A stretch of DNA of 64,000 bases from B30-G6 sp963701385 (GCA_963701385.1 CAVOZW010000009.1:124001-188000); one strand, 5' to 3'. Counted from the stretch's first letter, positions 35,306-44,775 are shown. Numbers and translations are program-made. Notes: generated from the sequence alone by a model not told the origin.

Positions 35306-36079
35306 ATGCTAAACGAAACAAGATCTATGCCTTCAACTATCCTAACCAATTTCATTGTAGCTTTAGGTCGTGCCCTTCTTGGAGCAACCCGCGATTTAGC
35401 GCCTATCATCATGGTCATCGCTTTGTTTCAGGGTCTGATCTTGCATCAACCTTTCCCTGAGCTTTTATCCATTTTAACAGGATTGGGATTGGTCATTGTC
35501 GGCTTAGCCCTTTTTGTGGTTGGTTTGGATATCGGTCTTTTTCCTTTGGGCGAAGCCATGGCAGAAGAATTTGCACGAAAAGGAAGTCTTTTCTGGCTAC
35601 TGCTCTTCGCTTTTGCATTAGGTGCGGGAACCACTGTTGCCGAGCCGGCCCTTATCGCCGTAACGCGTGAGGGAGCTAAAGCCGCAGCGGAAGCCGGACT
35701 TATTGAAAATATACCTGCTTCCATAAACCGTTATGCTCTTGGTGTTCGTTTAACCGTGGCATTGTCCGTTGGTGCCGCCATTGTTATTGGGGTATTGCGG
35801 ATTTTACGCGGTTGGTCCCTGCCGGTTATCATCATTGGCGGCTACATCTTGGTTATGGTCATGACGGTGTTCGCGCCCAAGGAGATCGTAGGGTTGGCAT
35901 ATGATTCGGGTGGCGTCACCACCTCAACCGTCACAGTGCCGCTGGTCACAGCATTGGGTGTGGGACTTGCGCGCACCATACGCGGCAGAGACCCGTTGAC
36001 GGACGGTTTTGGCCTCATTGCTTTGGCGTCCCTTACACCAATGATTTTTGTAATGCTTTTCGGATTGATCGTAAATTAG
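35306..36079 (+). CDS. DUF1538 integral membrane protein (first of pair)
   Basis: About 257 residues with six or more hydrophobic spans and the DUF1538 signatures FVVGLDIGLFPLGEAMAE, ALGAGTTVAEPALIAV and AYDSGGVTTSTVTVPLVTALG. The family is a two-gene membrane complex often next to a PII-like gene, as here; a regulated transporter or channel is inferred. The start is uncertain: ATG at 35306 is used, with GTG at 35279 and ATG at 35327 as alternatives. It ends in TAG, seven bases before the next gene. Confidence 0.85.
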   Translation: MLNETRSMPSTILTNFIVALGRALLGATRDLAPIIMVIALFQGLILHQPFPELLSILTGLGLVIVGLALFVVGLDIGLFPLGEAMAEEFARKGSLFWLLLFAFALGAGTTVAEPALIAVTREGAKAAAEAGLIENIPASINRYALGVRLTVALSVGAAIVIGVLRILRGWSLPVIIIGGYILVMVMTVFAPKEIVGLAYDSGGVTTSTVTVPLVTALGVGLARTIRGRDPLTDGFGLIALASLTPMIFVMLFGLIVN

Positions 36080-36086
36080 GTGAAAG

Positions 36087-36845
36087 ATGGAAATTCTTTT
36101 TAATCCTATGCTGCTGCTGCTATCCACGGCCAAAGACGTGTTGCCGGTTCTCGGGCTACTATTATTAAATCAGACCCTTGTACTTAAAAGACCCATCCCT
36201 CGGCCGGGCAGAATTATTTTGGGTTTCGGTCTGGTTCTGGTAGGGATGGCTTGCTTTCTGGGCGGATTGGATCTAGCCCTTTTCCCGATTGGCAGGACCA
36301 TGGCGCTTCAGCTGGTTCAGGGTGCCCAGAACGGTAGTACTGTGACTTGGACAGCCTATGGGTGGGTTTATCTTTTTGCATTTCTATTGGGTTTTTCCAC
36401 CACGATAGCAGAACCCTCCCTCATCGCTGTGGCCCATAAAGCACATGAAGCCTCGCGCCAAACAGTTTCGCCCTGGGGGTTGCGTATCGCGGTTGCCATC
36501 GGTGTAGCCATCGGTATAGCACTTGGCACTTTTCGAATCATCACCGGGACACCGCTTTATATCTATATCATGGCTGGATATGTCGTAGTGGTCATTCAAA
36601 CCGTATTCGCACCGCGGATGATCATTCCATTGGCTTATGATTCCGGTGGCGTGACAACATCCACAGTGACCGTTCCCTTGGTAGCAGCCCTTGGCTTGGG
36701 GCTGGCATCCAACGTTCCAGGCCGAAGTCCGGTTATGGATGGATTTGGGCTCATCGCGTTTGCTAGTGTATTTCCAATTATTAGTGTTTTAGGATACGCC
36801 CAATTGACCCAGTGGATCGTGCGACGTCGAAACCGGAAAATGTAG
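36087..36845 (+). CDS. DUF1538 integral membrane protein (second of pair)
   Basis: A 252-residue paralogue of its neighbour, with FLGGLDLALFPIGRTMA, GFSTTIAEPSLIAVA and AYDSGGVTTSTVTVPLVAALG in the same order. The repeated DSGGVTTSTVTVPLV block strongly suggests shared ancestry and a heteromeric membrane complex. Stop is TAG. The PII-like gene follows after 70 bp. Confidence 0.88.
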   Translation: MEILFNPMLLLLSTAKDVLPVLGLLLLNQTLVLKRPIPRPGRIILGFGLVLVGMACFLGGLDLALFPIGRTMALQLVQGAQNGSTVTWTAYGWVYLFAFLLGFSTTIAEPSLIAVAHKAHEASRQTVSPWGLRIAVAIGVAIGIALGTFRIITGTPLYIYIMAGYVVVVIQTVFAPRMIIPLAYDSGGVTTSTVTVPLVAALGLGLASNVPGRSPVMDGFGLIAFASVFPIISVLGYAQLTQWIVRRRNRKM

Positions 36846-36915
36846 AAAAGCAAGACCCGACCATGGGGGCAAATCTTCAAAATGGAAGAAATCGAGCAAA
36901 AAGAGAGGGTGCGTA

Positions 36916-37242
36916 ATGGCTTATAAATCAATCATTGCAATGGTTAAGCCGAACTTGACCGACACGGTCGTCGGTTCGGCAAAACAGGCAGGTGCTACTG
37001 GAGCGACCATCATACCCGCTTCAGGAACAGGTGCTCATGAGGCGAAAACGTTTTTTGGCCTTAGCCTGGATATTCGCACGGATGTGATCATCTTTTTGGT
37101 GGATGATGCAATCGTTGAACCAGTTCTGAGCGCCATTAAAGAAGCTGGACGGTTTAGCGAACCAGGCACAGGTATCGCTTTTGTGTTTGCTGTAGAGCAC
37201 ATAGCTGGTTTTGAAAGTCAATCGTCAAAACCAAAGCGTTGA
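36916..37242 (+). CDS. PII-like signal-transduction protein linked to DUF1538
   Basis: A 108-residue PII-fold protein. It starts YKSIIAMVKPNLTDTVVGSAKQAGATGATI and has FVFAVEHIAGFE near the C-terminus, matching the beta-alpha-beta pairs of PII. The T-loop region (about residues 35-55, GTGAHEAKTFFGLSLDI) lacks the tyrosine that GlnB uses for uridylylation. Given its position it probably regulates the adjacent DUF1538 complex by binding a nucleotide. The signal is unknown. Confidence 0.85.
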   Translation: MAYKSIIAMVKPNLTDTVVGSAKQAGATGATIIPASGTGAHEAKTFFGLSLDIRTDVIIFLVDDAIVEPVLSAIKEAGRFSEPGTGIAFVFAVEHIAGFESQSSKPKR

Positions 37243-37375
37243 CAAAAGAATACTTTGATAAGCCAGTAATTCTAACGCCATTGGGATCAATAAGGTATAT
37301 CATAAATTCCAGGTGCTCTATTTCAGGGTCTTTTGAAACACCTTCGACCTACCAGCTTGAAAGCAGAGGATGACT

Positions 37376-38515
37376 ATGTCGAAAGCAACACCCAATGCTG
37401 TTGTTATCAGCGGAACCGGACTCTACACACCGGAGAACATCATTACCAACCAAGAACTGGTCGATGCTTATAACCTATGGGCAGAGCAGTACAACGTCCG
37501 ACACGCAGCCGATATCGAAAAGGGCCAATGTGAGGCCAAACCCCTATCCTCGGTGGAGTTCATTCTCAAGGCTTCCGGAATCCGTCAGCGTTTTGCCTAT
37601 GTGAAGGAGGGGATCCTGGATATCAATCGCATGCGTCCGCGCATACCGGAACGTCCGGAAGAAGAGCTGTCCCACCAGGCTGAGATGTCAATCATTGCTG
37701 CGCGAGCGGCAATGATTGCCGCCAACAAAGAAGCCTCAGACATCGATGCCGTCATTGTCTCGTGCGCCTATACCCAGCGTTCCTATCCCGCCATTGCCAT
37801 TGAAGTACAAAGCGAACTCGGTATCAAGGGTTTTGCCTTTGATATGTTGGTGGCCTGTTCTGCAGCCACGTTTGCCCTGCATCGCGCCTATGAGATGGTG
37901 ATAGCCGGTACCGCAGGCTGCGTTCTTTTGATCAACCCGGAATTGACCTCACCACAGGTCAACTACTGCGACCGTGACAGCCATTTTATTTTCGGGGATG
38001 TGGCCACGGCCACCATCGTTGAACGTTCAGACACCTGCAAAGCCCCCCACAGCTATGAAATCCTGAGCATAAAAGCCATGACACAGTTTTCCAGCAATGT
38101 GCGATCCAACATGGGATATCTCAGCCGTGTCAACGATGTAGATCCTTTCGGTCCTGACAAACTTTTTCATCAGAACGGACGCCGGGTTTTCAAAGAGGTC
38201 TGCCCCATAGCCGAACAGCACCTCCGCAGCCACTTAGAAAGCCTGGGCTTGACCATTTCGAATGTCACGCGCTGGTGGCTTCACCAGGCCAACATCAACA
38301 TGAACCAGATGATTATCCAGCGATTGCTTGGGCGGGAAGCCGCCCTGGATGAAGCTCCCATCATCCTTGACCGCTATGCCAACACCGCTTCGGCCGGTTC
38401 CATCATCGCCTTCAACCTGCACAACCAAGACTTGAAACAAGACGATATCGGTGTGATCAGTTCTTTTGGTGCTGGATATTCCATCGGGAGCCTTGTGGTC
38501 CGTAAAACCGGATAG
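37376..38515 (+). CDS. Beta-ketoacyl-ACP synthase III-family protein (FabH-like)
   Basis: A 379-residue thiolase-fold condensing enzyme. The catalytic triad is visible: Cys in LVACSAATFALH (near residue 161), His in WWLHQANINMNQMI (near 302) and Asn in YANTASAGSIIAF (near 335). It probably starts fatty acid chains or makes a related beta-keto product. The longer form fits the FabH subtype of about 370-380 residues. ATG 37376 is chosen because AGAGG lies 7 bases before it. It stands alone, so no pathway is implied. Confidence 0.88.
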   Translation: MSKATPNAVVISGTGLYTPENIITNQELVDAYNLWAEQYNVRHAADIEKGQCEAKPLSSVEFILKASGIRQRFAYVKEGILDINRMRPRIPERPEEELSHQAEMSIIAARAAMIAANKEASDIDAVIVSCAYTQRSYPAIAIEVQSELGIKGFAFDMLVACSAATFALHRAYEMVIAGTAGCVLLINPELTSPQVNYCDRDSHFIFGDVATATIVERSDTCKAPHSYEILSIKAMTQFSSNVRSNMGYLSRVNDVDPFGPDKLFHQNGRRVFKEVCPIAEQHLRSHLESLGLTISNVTRWWLHQANINMNQMIIQRLLGREAALDEAPIILDRYANTASAGSIIAFNLHNQDLKQDDIGVISSFGAGYSIGSLVVRKTG

Positions 38516-38820
38516 GGCTCTAACAGCATAACCCTGATTTTTCATACCGAATGGCAAATTGAACTCGAATATGCATAGGGATATTCTTGCAGCAGGGGAT
38601 AACGGCACGAAAAAATAGAGATTTAGCAACCCGCGGTATTTTTCGCAGACAACAATATTGACCAATGCTGTGATAAGAGAATATTAACAAGAAAAAATTA
38701 TGTGATTCATCGTCATTTTTATTGAAAATGGGTCACCCAGATTGAATATCGAGATTAGATATAGGTTAGATAAAAAATGAAAAAGGACTTACTGGGTATT
38801 TAGTAACCCCTTGAAATTAT
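38516..38820. other. Gene-free stretch before tRNA-Arg
   Basis: No gene seen. It contains a weak AGGG...CCCT stem followed by TTTTT just after the ketosynthase gene (about 38516-38545) and a partial copy of the GTGATAAGAGAATATT motif (about 38669-38684). Confidence 0.4.
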
Positions 38821-38896
38821 TGGTGCCCCCGGCAGGAATCGGACCTGCGGCACATGGATTAGGAATCCAATGCTCTATCCACTGAGCTACGGGGGC
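38821..38896 (-). tRNA. tRNA-Arg (CCU)
   Basis: A 76-nt tRNA with encoded CCA. Acceptor GCCCCCG/CGGGGGC, D arm GCTC/GAGC, anticodon loop TTCCTAA giving CCT, T arm GCAGG/CCTGC. Its 5' half is repeated 960 bp away, marking it as an integration site. Confidence 0.95.
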
Positions 38897-39088
38897 AATT
38901 TGATAAATAAAAACAATTGATTATAAGAAAAACCTTGAGCTGATATTTCCAAGTGGAGAATGCACTCATAAACACTATTTCACCTAAAATGTCAATAGTG
39001 GTTAGTCAAACACAATCCTTTCTGGCAGGGCAGGGGATTGACGCATTAGTATATTTCAATTGAATATCAATGTAAGCGCATAATTATT

Positions 39089-39355
39089 TTAGGAAAGATT
39101 TCTGTAAATGTCCTTGCGGTGGCCAATTTTGACAATAAGAACCAAAAGGACGTCATCTTGAATTTCATATATAATTCGATAATTCCCAACACGTATTTTG
39201 TGAAAGGGATTGTTTCCTTTCATTTTGGTTGTGTCAGGATTTGGGAGGCATTCAGCTATGTGGTCAATTTTATCAGCAATACGCTTTTGGGCAGCTCTTG
39301 GTATCTTTTTAAGCGTTTTTGCAGCTGATTTTTAGACCGCTACCTGATAACTCAA
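39089..39355 (-). pseudogene. RelE/ParE-like toxin gene with a nonsense codon
   Basis: An 88-codon frame read from TTG 39355: SYQVAV, a TAA at codon 8, then KSAAKTLKKIPRAAQKRIADKI, NPFHKIRVGNYRIIYEI and KIGHRKDIYRNLS. The rest matches RelE-type toxins well. The TAA (39334-39332) would stop translation after seven residues. Start overlaps the antitoxin stop. Mutation of an active toxin is a common route of decay; a sequencing error is possible. Confidence 0.8.
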
Positions 39356-39603
39356 AGTTCAAGTTCCTTTTTCAATTCTTCCCAGGGAATCGGATCACCA
39401 GGTTCTTTTTTTGCTTTCCAAGCATCGTCTATATCAATATGGTCCTCTATTTCCTGTAGTAATTTTAGCTCTTTCATTGAAACTAGGGCGGCAACAGCTT
39501 CTCCACGACGAGTTAGGACAAAAGATTCTTCACCAAAAGCGACACGATTGATTATATTTGCAAATTTTTTTCTTGCATCCACTGTTGTGATTTTATTAAT
39601 CAT
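39352..39603 (-). CDS. Phd/YefM-family antitoxin
   Basis: An 83-residue antitoxin: MINKITTVDARKKFANIINRV, ESFVLTRRGEAVAALVSMKEL and an acidic C-terminus (PIPWEELKKELEL) typical of the toxin-binding tail. ATG 39603 is chosen since GAGGTG lies 6 bases before it. The partner RelE gene downstream carries a nonsense codon, so the pair is probably inactive. It lies within the tRNA-Arg integration scar. Confidence 0.88.
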   Translation of the reverse strand: MINKITTVDARKKFANIINRVAFGEESFVLTRRGEAVAALVSMKELKLLQEIEDHIDIDDAWKAKKEPGDPIPWEELKKELEL

Positions 39604-39612
39604 GACAAACAC

Positions 39613-40092
39613 CTCATATGTACGTAATGTTATTTATGTACATATTGTATATCTTCAATTATTATTAGTCAATGATCAAATTATGGCAAAAAAAGTGAAA
39701 AGCACGAAACCATTTCACTTTCTCCGATTGTGCCCAAATTGTGCCCGTCAAGGTCAAATGTTTACAAACAATTCCAAGCGAAACCAAAAACGCTTGAAAA
39801 ATTGATATTGAATTCAACTTGTTGAAAATTCAGATGATTAAATAAATATCTGATATGATTAGGAATCCAATGCTCTGTCCACTGAGCTACGGGGGCTTTT
39901 GGAAGTGATGCTGACATCATCATGGCTTTGCGTTCGGGGATTCCAGATCGAGCTGCCTTCCTCACAGTTGCCCGCCTGAAATAGTGACGAAGCTTTATGC
40001 CAATCTTGGCGTGATTGCAAGCCTTTTTCCAGGTGTTATCGGAACGCTACATCCATTTGCCCGGGGATTGGGAACGCGCGCCTCTATGGCTG
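39613..40092. other. Gene-free remainder of the integration scar
   Basis: No convincing gene. A short frame with KVKSTKPFHFLRLCPNCARQGQ may be the tail of a lost gene, although nothing links it to a family. The truncated tRNA-Arg copy at 39857-39896 marks the distal end of the scar. Confidence 0.4.
39857..39896 (-). repeat. Truncated tRNA-Arg 5' half (attachment-site scar)
   Basis: Forty bases match the 5' half of the intact tRNA-Arg up to and including the anticodon loop, with one mismatch (GTCC against ATCC in the D region). It is in the same orientation. Direct repeats like this flank elements that integrate at tRNA anticodon loops. Confidence 0.85.
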
Positions 40093-41481
40093 TCATTCTG
40101 AGCGCGGCAAACTTTTCCCTATGCAGCAATTACGACCTTTCTTTTTGGCTTCGTAAAGCGCTTTGTCGGCCAGCCAAATGAATTTGTCCTCCGGCAGGGT
40201 GTCCTCGGGAAATCCGCTGCTGGCCCCAATCGTAACCGTAACATGGTCGGTAATCAGAGATTTCTTGTGTTTGATGGGAAGCCGGCAGATGGAATCCCTG
40301 ATGTCTTCGGCCAGGTGCAAGGCCCCTTTCAGTGTGGTGTTGGGCAAAATTATGACAAATTCATCGCCACCGTATCGCGCGGCCATATCCGAAGGTCGTC
40401 TAAGGGAGGAAACGATGGTCTGTGCGATATCCTTGAGGCATTGATCACCTTCGAGGTGACCGTAGGTATCATTAAAAGCCTTGAAGTAATCTACATCGCA
40501 GAGCAGCAAAGCCAGTTCGCCTTTTTCACGTTTCAGGCGCCCCCATTCCTGATGCAGCAACTCGTCAAAATGGCGTCGATTGGAAACATTCGTTAGGCCG
40601 TCAATCCGGGCCAGAATCTCGAGCATGTTGTTGGCTTCAACGAGATCTTTTTGTGCCTTTTCGCTTACCGTTATGTCCTCCATAACGATCACCTGGGTAT
40701 TTCGGTCGTGATTGGATGGCACAACCGATACATCCAAAAGCCGGTCGCGGACCGGTATCTTGATGTGCCGCCCGACGGCACCACCCGTTGCTGCGGAAGT
40801 GTTGATCAAGGAAGAAAACGAGCCCTCTGTATCGGCCGGGAAAATCCGGGTTACATAACTGCCCAATATGGTTTCGGCGGGCATGGAAAAAAACCGCAGG
40901 GCCGATGGATTGGCGTAAATAATGCGTTTGTTCTGATCAATTTCGATAATACCGTTGGATATGCTGTCGAGCATAATACGGTAATGCCCGTTAATGGTTA
41001 ACAGTTCATGGGTAATATTGCGAGGTGAAAGGTCTTCCACTCCTAAAACCCGGTTGCTCAGTTTTGGATCCCACAACAGCTGGGGGGCAGATAAAAAGCT
41101 ATTTAAGATGACCTCCATTTCGGCAAACGCAACTTTAGCGATGCAGAGATTGGCGCCCAGTTTTACCGTATTGATCGCTTCCTCGGCAGCGATGGCGGAG
41201 ATAATCACGATGGGTGTTGTCTTGAACTCTTTTTTGCTTCGTATAATGCGGCACAATGTCCGACCGTCTATGTTTGGCATTACCAAATCGATTAGAAACA
41301 GATCGGGGGTGTAGGTCTCGAGTGTATCAATAGCGGTGACACCATCACTAGCGGTTTGCACTTGCAAACCGGCTTTTTCAAGTATTCTACAGAGAAATTT
41401 GAGCATTATCGGATCGTTATCAACGGCGAGTACTTTTTGCAGTTGATAAGCGGCTTTTGTACCACCAGACCTAGTGGGCAT
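40093..41481 (-). CDS. Response regulator-PAS-GGDEF diguanylate cyclase
   Basis: A 462-residue signalling protein. Receiver domain (about residues 15-130): KVLAVDNDPIMLKFLCRILE, phospho-acceptor in DLFLIDLVMPNIDG. PAS domain (about 165-285): MLDSISNGIIEIDQNKRIIY. GGDEF domain (about 295-455): active site AARYGGDEFVII, so likely an active maker of cyclic di-GMP. AAGGA precedes the ATG. A lytic transglycosylase gene lies 74 bp upstream on the same strand. No partner kinase is nearby. Confidence 0.93.
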   Translation of the reverse strand: MPTRSGGTKAAYQLQKVLAVDNDPIMLKFLCRILEKAGLQVQTASDGVTAIDTLETYTPDLFLIDLVMPNIDGRTLCRIIRSKKEFKTTPIVIISAIAAEEAINTVKLGANLCIAKVAFAEMEVILNSFLSAPQLLWDPKLSNRVLGVEDLSPRNITHELLTINGHYRIMLDSISNGIIEIDQNKRIIYANPSALRFFSMPAETILGSYVTRIFPADTEGSFSSLINTSAATGGAVGRHIKIPVRDRLLDVSVVPSNHDRNTQVIVMEDITVSEKAQKDLVEANNMLEILARIDGLTNVSNRRHFDELLHQEWGRLKREKGELALLLCDVDYFKAFNDTYGHLEGDQCLKDIAQTIVSSLRRPSDMAARYGGDEFVIILPNTTLKGALHLAEDIRDSICRLPIKHKKSLITDHVTVTIGASSGFPEDTLPEDKFIWLADKALYEAKKKGRNCCIGKSLPRSE

Positions 41482-41555
41482 ATGACATTTCCTTTTACAC
41501 CCGATGGTTTGTTAGATCGGGGCTATTTTGTGGCGGGGTTTCTGAACCCGATTGT

Positions 41556-43619
41556 CTACTCGACCTGTAGTGCCTGCCCAGGATAGATTTTACTCCTGGG
41601 GGTCAGGTCGTTAAGACGCAGAAATTGTCCCACAGACATGTTGTGACGTTTGGCGATCTTGTACGGACTGTCACCCCGACGCACGAGATATTGGTTGGTG
41701 TTGGCCGTGCCAGAACTTTCATAGTGGTATTCGGGCACTTTCAGGCGTTGCCCGATATACAGGTTGGTTTTTTTCAGGCCGTTTAACTCCTGAATCTTTT
41801 TGGTGGTGGTTCCATATCGCCGGGCCAGGATCCAGAGAGAATCACCGCTGCGCACCCTGTGGATAACGGTTTTTCCGGTAGGTTTTTTGATGCCTGTGGC
41901 GGCATGCGCGATAACGGTTCCGCGTTGAGGGATTTTCAATTTTTTTCCTGCCACGATAAGATGTGACGATCGAATGTTGTTGGCCTGCATAATACGCCGG
42001 ACGCTGGTTCTGTATTTATCGGCAATGCCGGAGAGGGTTTCGCCCGACCGGACACGATGATAGACATAGGCAGGTCTTGGTGCATGCGAAACAGGGATGC
42101 TGTCAATAGCTGCCAACAGCAGATCGGTTTTTGCCGGCGGTATCTTTAAAGGATAGTTTTCCGGTGGCAGGATGTTGTAGCGAAGTTCGGGGTTCAGTTC
42201 TTTCAGCACTTGGCTCGATATCCCTGTTTTGCTGGCAATGTCCGTCAACTGAACCTGTCTGGACACCTCGACAATTTCGAAATCGAGGGGGGTGTCCGGC
42301 ACGACCGAGTTAAGATCGTACATATCGGGATTCTTGATAATGTGAAGTGCGGCCAGGAACCGGGGGACATAGCGGGCCGTTTCCTTGGGAAGCCGTTCAT
42401 ATAGGTCCCAGAAATTGTCTAGATAGTTGATGTTCTGGCTACGGATGAGCCGCAGAACTCGGCCCTCGCCACAATTGTAGGCCGCTAACGCTGTTATCCA
42501 GTCTCCAAAAATACCGTGTAGCTCTTGCAAGTAGGCGATGGCGGCTTCGGTCGCTTTTGCGGGATCGATACGCTCATCGATGTACTGGCTGCGTTTGAGC
42601 CCGAACTTATAACCGGTCGACGGAATAAACTGCCACAGTCCGAGCGCTCTAGCTTTTGAAAGCGCTTTCACCTTGAATCCACTTTCAATGAGGGGCAGCC
42701 AGGAAAGTTCCTCGGGCATACCGGCTTCTTTGAGTCTGGAAACGATAAAGGGCCGATATTTTCCCGATCGGACCAGGGCTTGCTTGAAAAAATTCTTTTC
42801 CCTACCTTGGGTAAAAAGACGTATTTCAGCTTGAACGTGATGGTTCAGGTCCAAGGGGATGGCATTATGACTACCATTTACCACCGTGTTGCGTGAAGCG
42901 TATATTTCCAGAATGCGTTTGGATATCAGGTATCGAAGATCTTCCTTCTGCTGCATATGCTCCGGTTGGTCTTCGACCGCAATGTCAAGAATAAGAGAAT
43001 AGGCATGGTCAAGTGATTCGAGGGCGTTTTCAAATTCCCCTTTTTGCCAGAATTCCTGGGCAGCTTCGCAAAAGCCAAGGGCTTCGTCGAATGTCATCTG
43101 GGTCGTTTTTTGGGGAGGCGACGTTTTGTCGCTCACCGGTTCTGACGATTCCGTTTCGGCCTCATTCGTTTCAGTCTCTTCCGTTTCAGTCTCTTCCGTC
43201 AGTGTGTCTTCCGCCCGGTATGCTATCGCTCCCACGGGTTGTACTTGCTGAAAAGCAGCGATACTGAGTTCTCTTGCGGGGTCATTTCCGTCATCGACAG
43301 CCGTTTCTGCAGGGTCGCCGTCATCCGGAGTATTCGGGGGAAGCTCTTCCAGGGTTTCGTCAGCCTGCTTGTCCGTCGTCAGGGCTTCTTGCGCGGAAAC
43401 GTGGGCTGGTTGTGCCGGGGCATCAGCAGGAGGATCCGGCGGTTCAGCTGTGTCCCGCAGCAGTCCGAACTCACCAGGAGGTTCCTGGCCAGGCGGCACT
43501 TCGGGCTTGTTCGTCAGATGCTGACACCCGAAAGATAAAAGACTTAAAAGGAACAAGCACAGAAGGTATCGACCCACCTTCCATGCTTGGCACTTGCTAT
43601 GGTTTGATTGAATTTGCAT
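41556..43619 (-). CDS. mltD: Membrane-bound lytic murein transglycosylase D with three LysM repeats
   Basis: About 687 residues. A lipoprotein signal (hydrophobic run, LLSFGC) gives outer-membrane anchoring. A long acidic/proline-rich linker (residues about 30-170, including TEETETEETETNEAE repeats) follows. The transglycosylase domain has the catalytic Glu in LPLIESGFKVKALSKARALG, then LWQFIPSTGYKFGL and ALAAYNCGEGRV. Three LysM modules close the protein (HRVRSGETLSGIAD, HRVRSGDSLWILAR, YLVRRGDSPYKIAK). It cleaves peptidoglycan. The start at MQIQSN is chosen for the signal peptide. Confidence 0.93.
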   Translation of the reverse strand: MQIQSNHSKCQAWKVGRYLLCLFLLSLLSFGCQHLTNKPEVPPGQEPPGEFGLLRDTAEPPDPPADAPAQPAHVSAQEALTTDKQADETLEELPPNTPDDGDPAETAVDDGNDPARELSIAAFQQVQPVGAIAYRAEDTLTEETETEETETNEAETESSEPVSDKTSPPQKTTQMTFDEALGFCEAAQEFWQKGEFENALESLDHAYSLILDIAVEDQPEHMQQKEDLRYLISKRILEIYASRNTVVNGSHNAIPLDLNHHVQAEIRLFTQGREKNFFKQALVRSGKYRPFIVSRLKEAGMPEELSWLPLIESGFKVKALSKARALGLWQFIPSTGYKFGLKRSQYIDERIDPAKATEAAIAYLQELHGIFGDWITALAAYNCGEGRVLRLIRSQNINYLDNFWDLYERLPKETARYVPRFLAALHIIKNPDMYDLNSVVPDTPLDFEIVEVSRQVQLTDIASKTGISSQVLKELNPELRYNILPPENYPLKIPPAKTDLLLAAIDSIPVSHAPRPAYVYHRVRSGETLSGIADKYRTSVRRIMQANNIRSSHLIVAGKKLKIPQRGTVIAHAATGIKKPTGKTVIHRVRSGDSLWILARRYGTTTKKIQELNGLKKTNLYIGQRLKVPEYHYESSGTANTNQYLVRRGDSPYKIAKRHNMSVGQFLRLNDLTPRSKIYPGQALQVE

Positions 43620-43649
43620 GTCCGTTTCTGGCGTCGCAGGTATATACAA

Positions 43650-44258
43650 TAAGGTCGTCTCCTGTCAAGATCTTATCCCAATCGGTCCGTGAAACAGACC
43701 GTCGAGTAGATCTTTTCATATGCATTTCTACCATATATTGTATGACATATTTCTAAAAACATACTCTATATAGTGAAATTGGACCCAAATGTCAAGTCAA
43801 ATGAGACCGCAGGCACGGCAAGGTGAATTACGACAGCGAGCGAATCTCAACTGGAATGACGAAGCGGACTTGATATTTCAAAATCTGGGCTTATGGTAAC
43901 TCTTTCCCAAAGGGATAAAACGTGCGGGTGCGATGGAAAGTTCTGCACGGCTTGCGGTGAAAAATATTCGATAATCAGCAAAAACAATCAAAATAGGATG
44001 TAAATGATTGAATATGCCTAATATATATCAATGATTAACAACCATAGATGGTATTCAAAAAATATAGGGGTTGATAAAAAAGGTTCGGTAGGATACAAGT
44101 CACTGTTTTGAACCGCAACAGCGAGCGTATTTTCATATTTAACCAAACGGCTTGCTGACGCTTCGTCCAGGGGGTCGCGAGCAATTCTGAATGGATCAAT
44201 TCTTTCTGTCTGGCGGCAATTAATTTTATTTGTAACAGTTTGTAAATATTAATTATGT
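43650..44258. other. Gene-free region upstream of the tRNA-tuf cluster
   Basis: No gene is convincing. Two partial copies of the GAACCGC repeat are present: ACGACAGCGAGCGAATC near 43830 and GAACCGCAACAGCGAGCG at 44110-44127. The tRNA-tuf promoter should lie in 44200-44258, but no clean promoter pair could be identified. Confidence 0.45.
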
Positions 44259-44334
44259 GCCAGCGTAGCTCAGCTGGCAGAGCTACTGATTTGTAATCAG
44301 TGGGTCGGGGGTTCGAATCCCTCCGCTGGCTCCA
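44259..44334 (+). tRNA. tRNA-Thr (UGU)
   Basis: Seventy-six nt with encoded CCA. Acceptor GCCAGCG/CGCTGGC, anticodon loop TTTGTAA (TGT), T loop TTCGAAT. First of four tRNAs before tuf. Confidence 0.96.
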
Positions 44335-44410
44335 TTTTAAAGGCAGTGTTACTGCATCGTCGATGCAGCCATGACGGTTTGTTTTTGGCGATCGGATATT
44401 CAATCGTTCA

Positions 44411-44495
44411 GGTGGGGTTCCCGAGTGGTCAAAGGGAACAGACTGTAAATCTGTCGGCGAAGCCTTCGGAGGTTCAAATCCTCCCCCCACCACCA
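44411..44495 (+). tRNA. tRNA-Tyr (GUA)
   Basis: Eighty-five nt, class II with a long variable arm (GTCGGCGAAGCCTTC region). Acceptor GGTGGGG/CCCCACC, anticodon loop CTGTAAA (GTA), encoded CCA. Confidence 0.96.
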
Positions 44496-44644
44496 GCCAA
44501 TTGTTGAGTTGTATGTAGGAGATTTCGGTCAAGAATCGGGGTCGCAAAGAACTACACGGCTTCTTTCTGAATGCGTTGTCTGCAATTTGAAGAAACGTTG
44601 TTTTCTCCATGCCCTGTCTAAAGGAAAGTCGATGGTTGTCAGAA

Positions 44645-44720
44645 GCGGGAGTAGCTCAGTTGGTAGAGCTTCAGCCTTCCAAGCTGAATGTCGCGAGTTC
44701 GAGCCTCGTCTCCCGCTCCA
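44645..44720 (+). tRNA. tRNA-Gly (UCC)
   Basis: Seventy-six nt with encoded CCA. Acceptor GCGGGAG/CTCCCGC, anticodon loop CTTCCAA (TCC). Confidence 0.96.
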
Positions 44721-44775
44721 AACCAAAGTGGCAGTTGACCTGGCCATAGACAGTTGACGTGAATGAATACTATCT

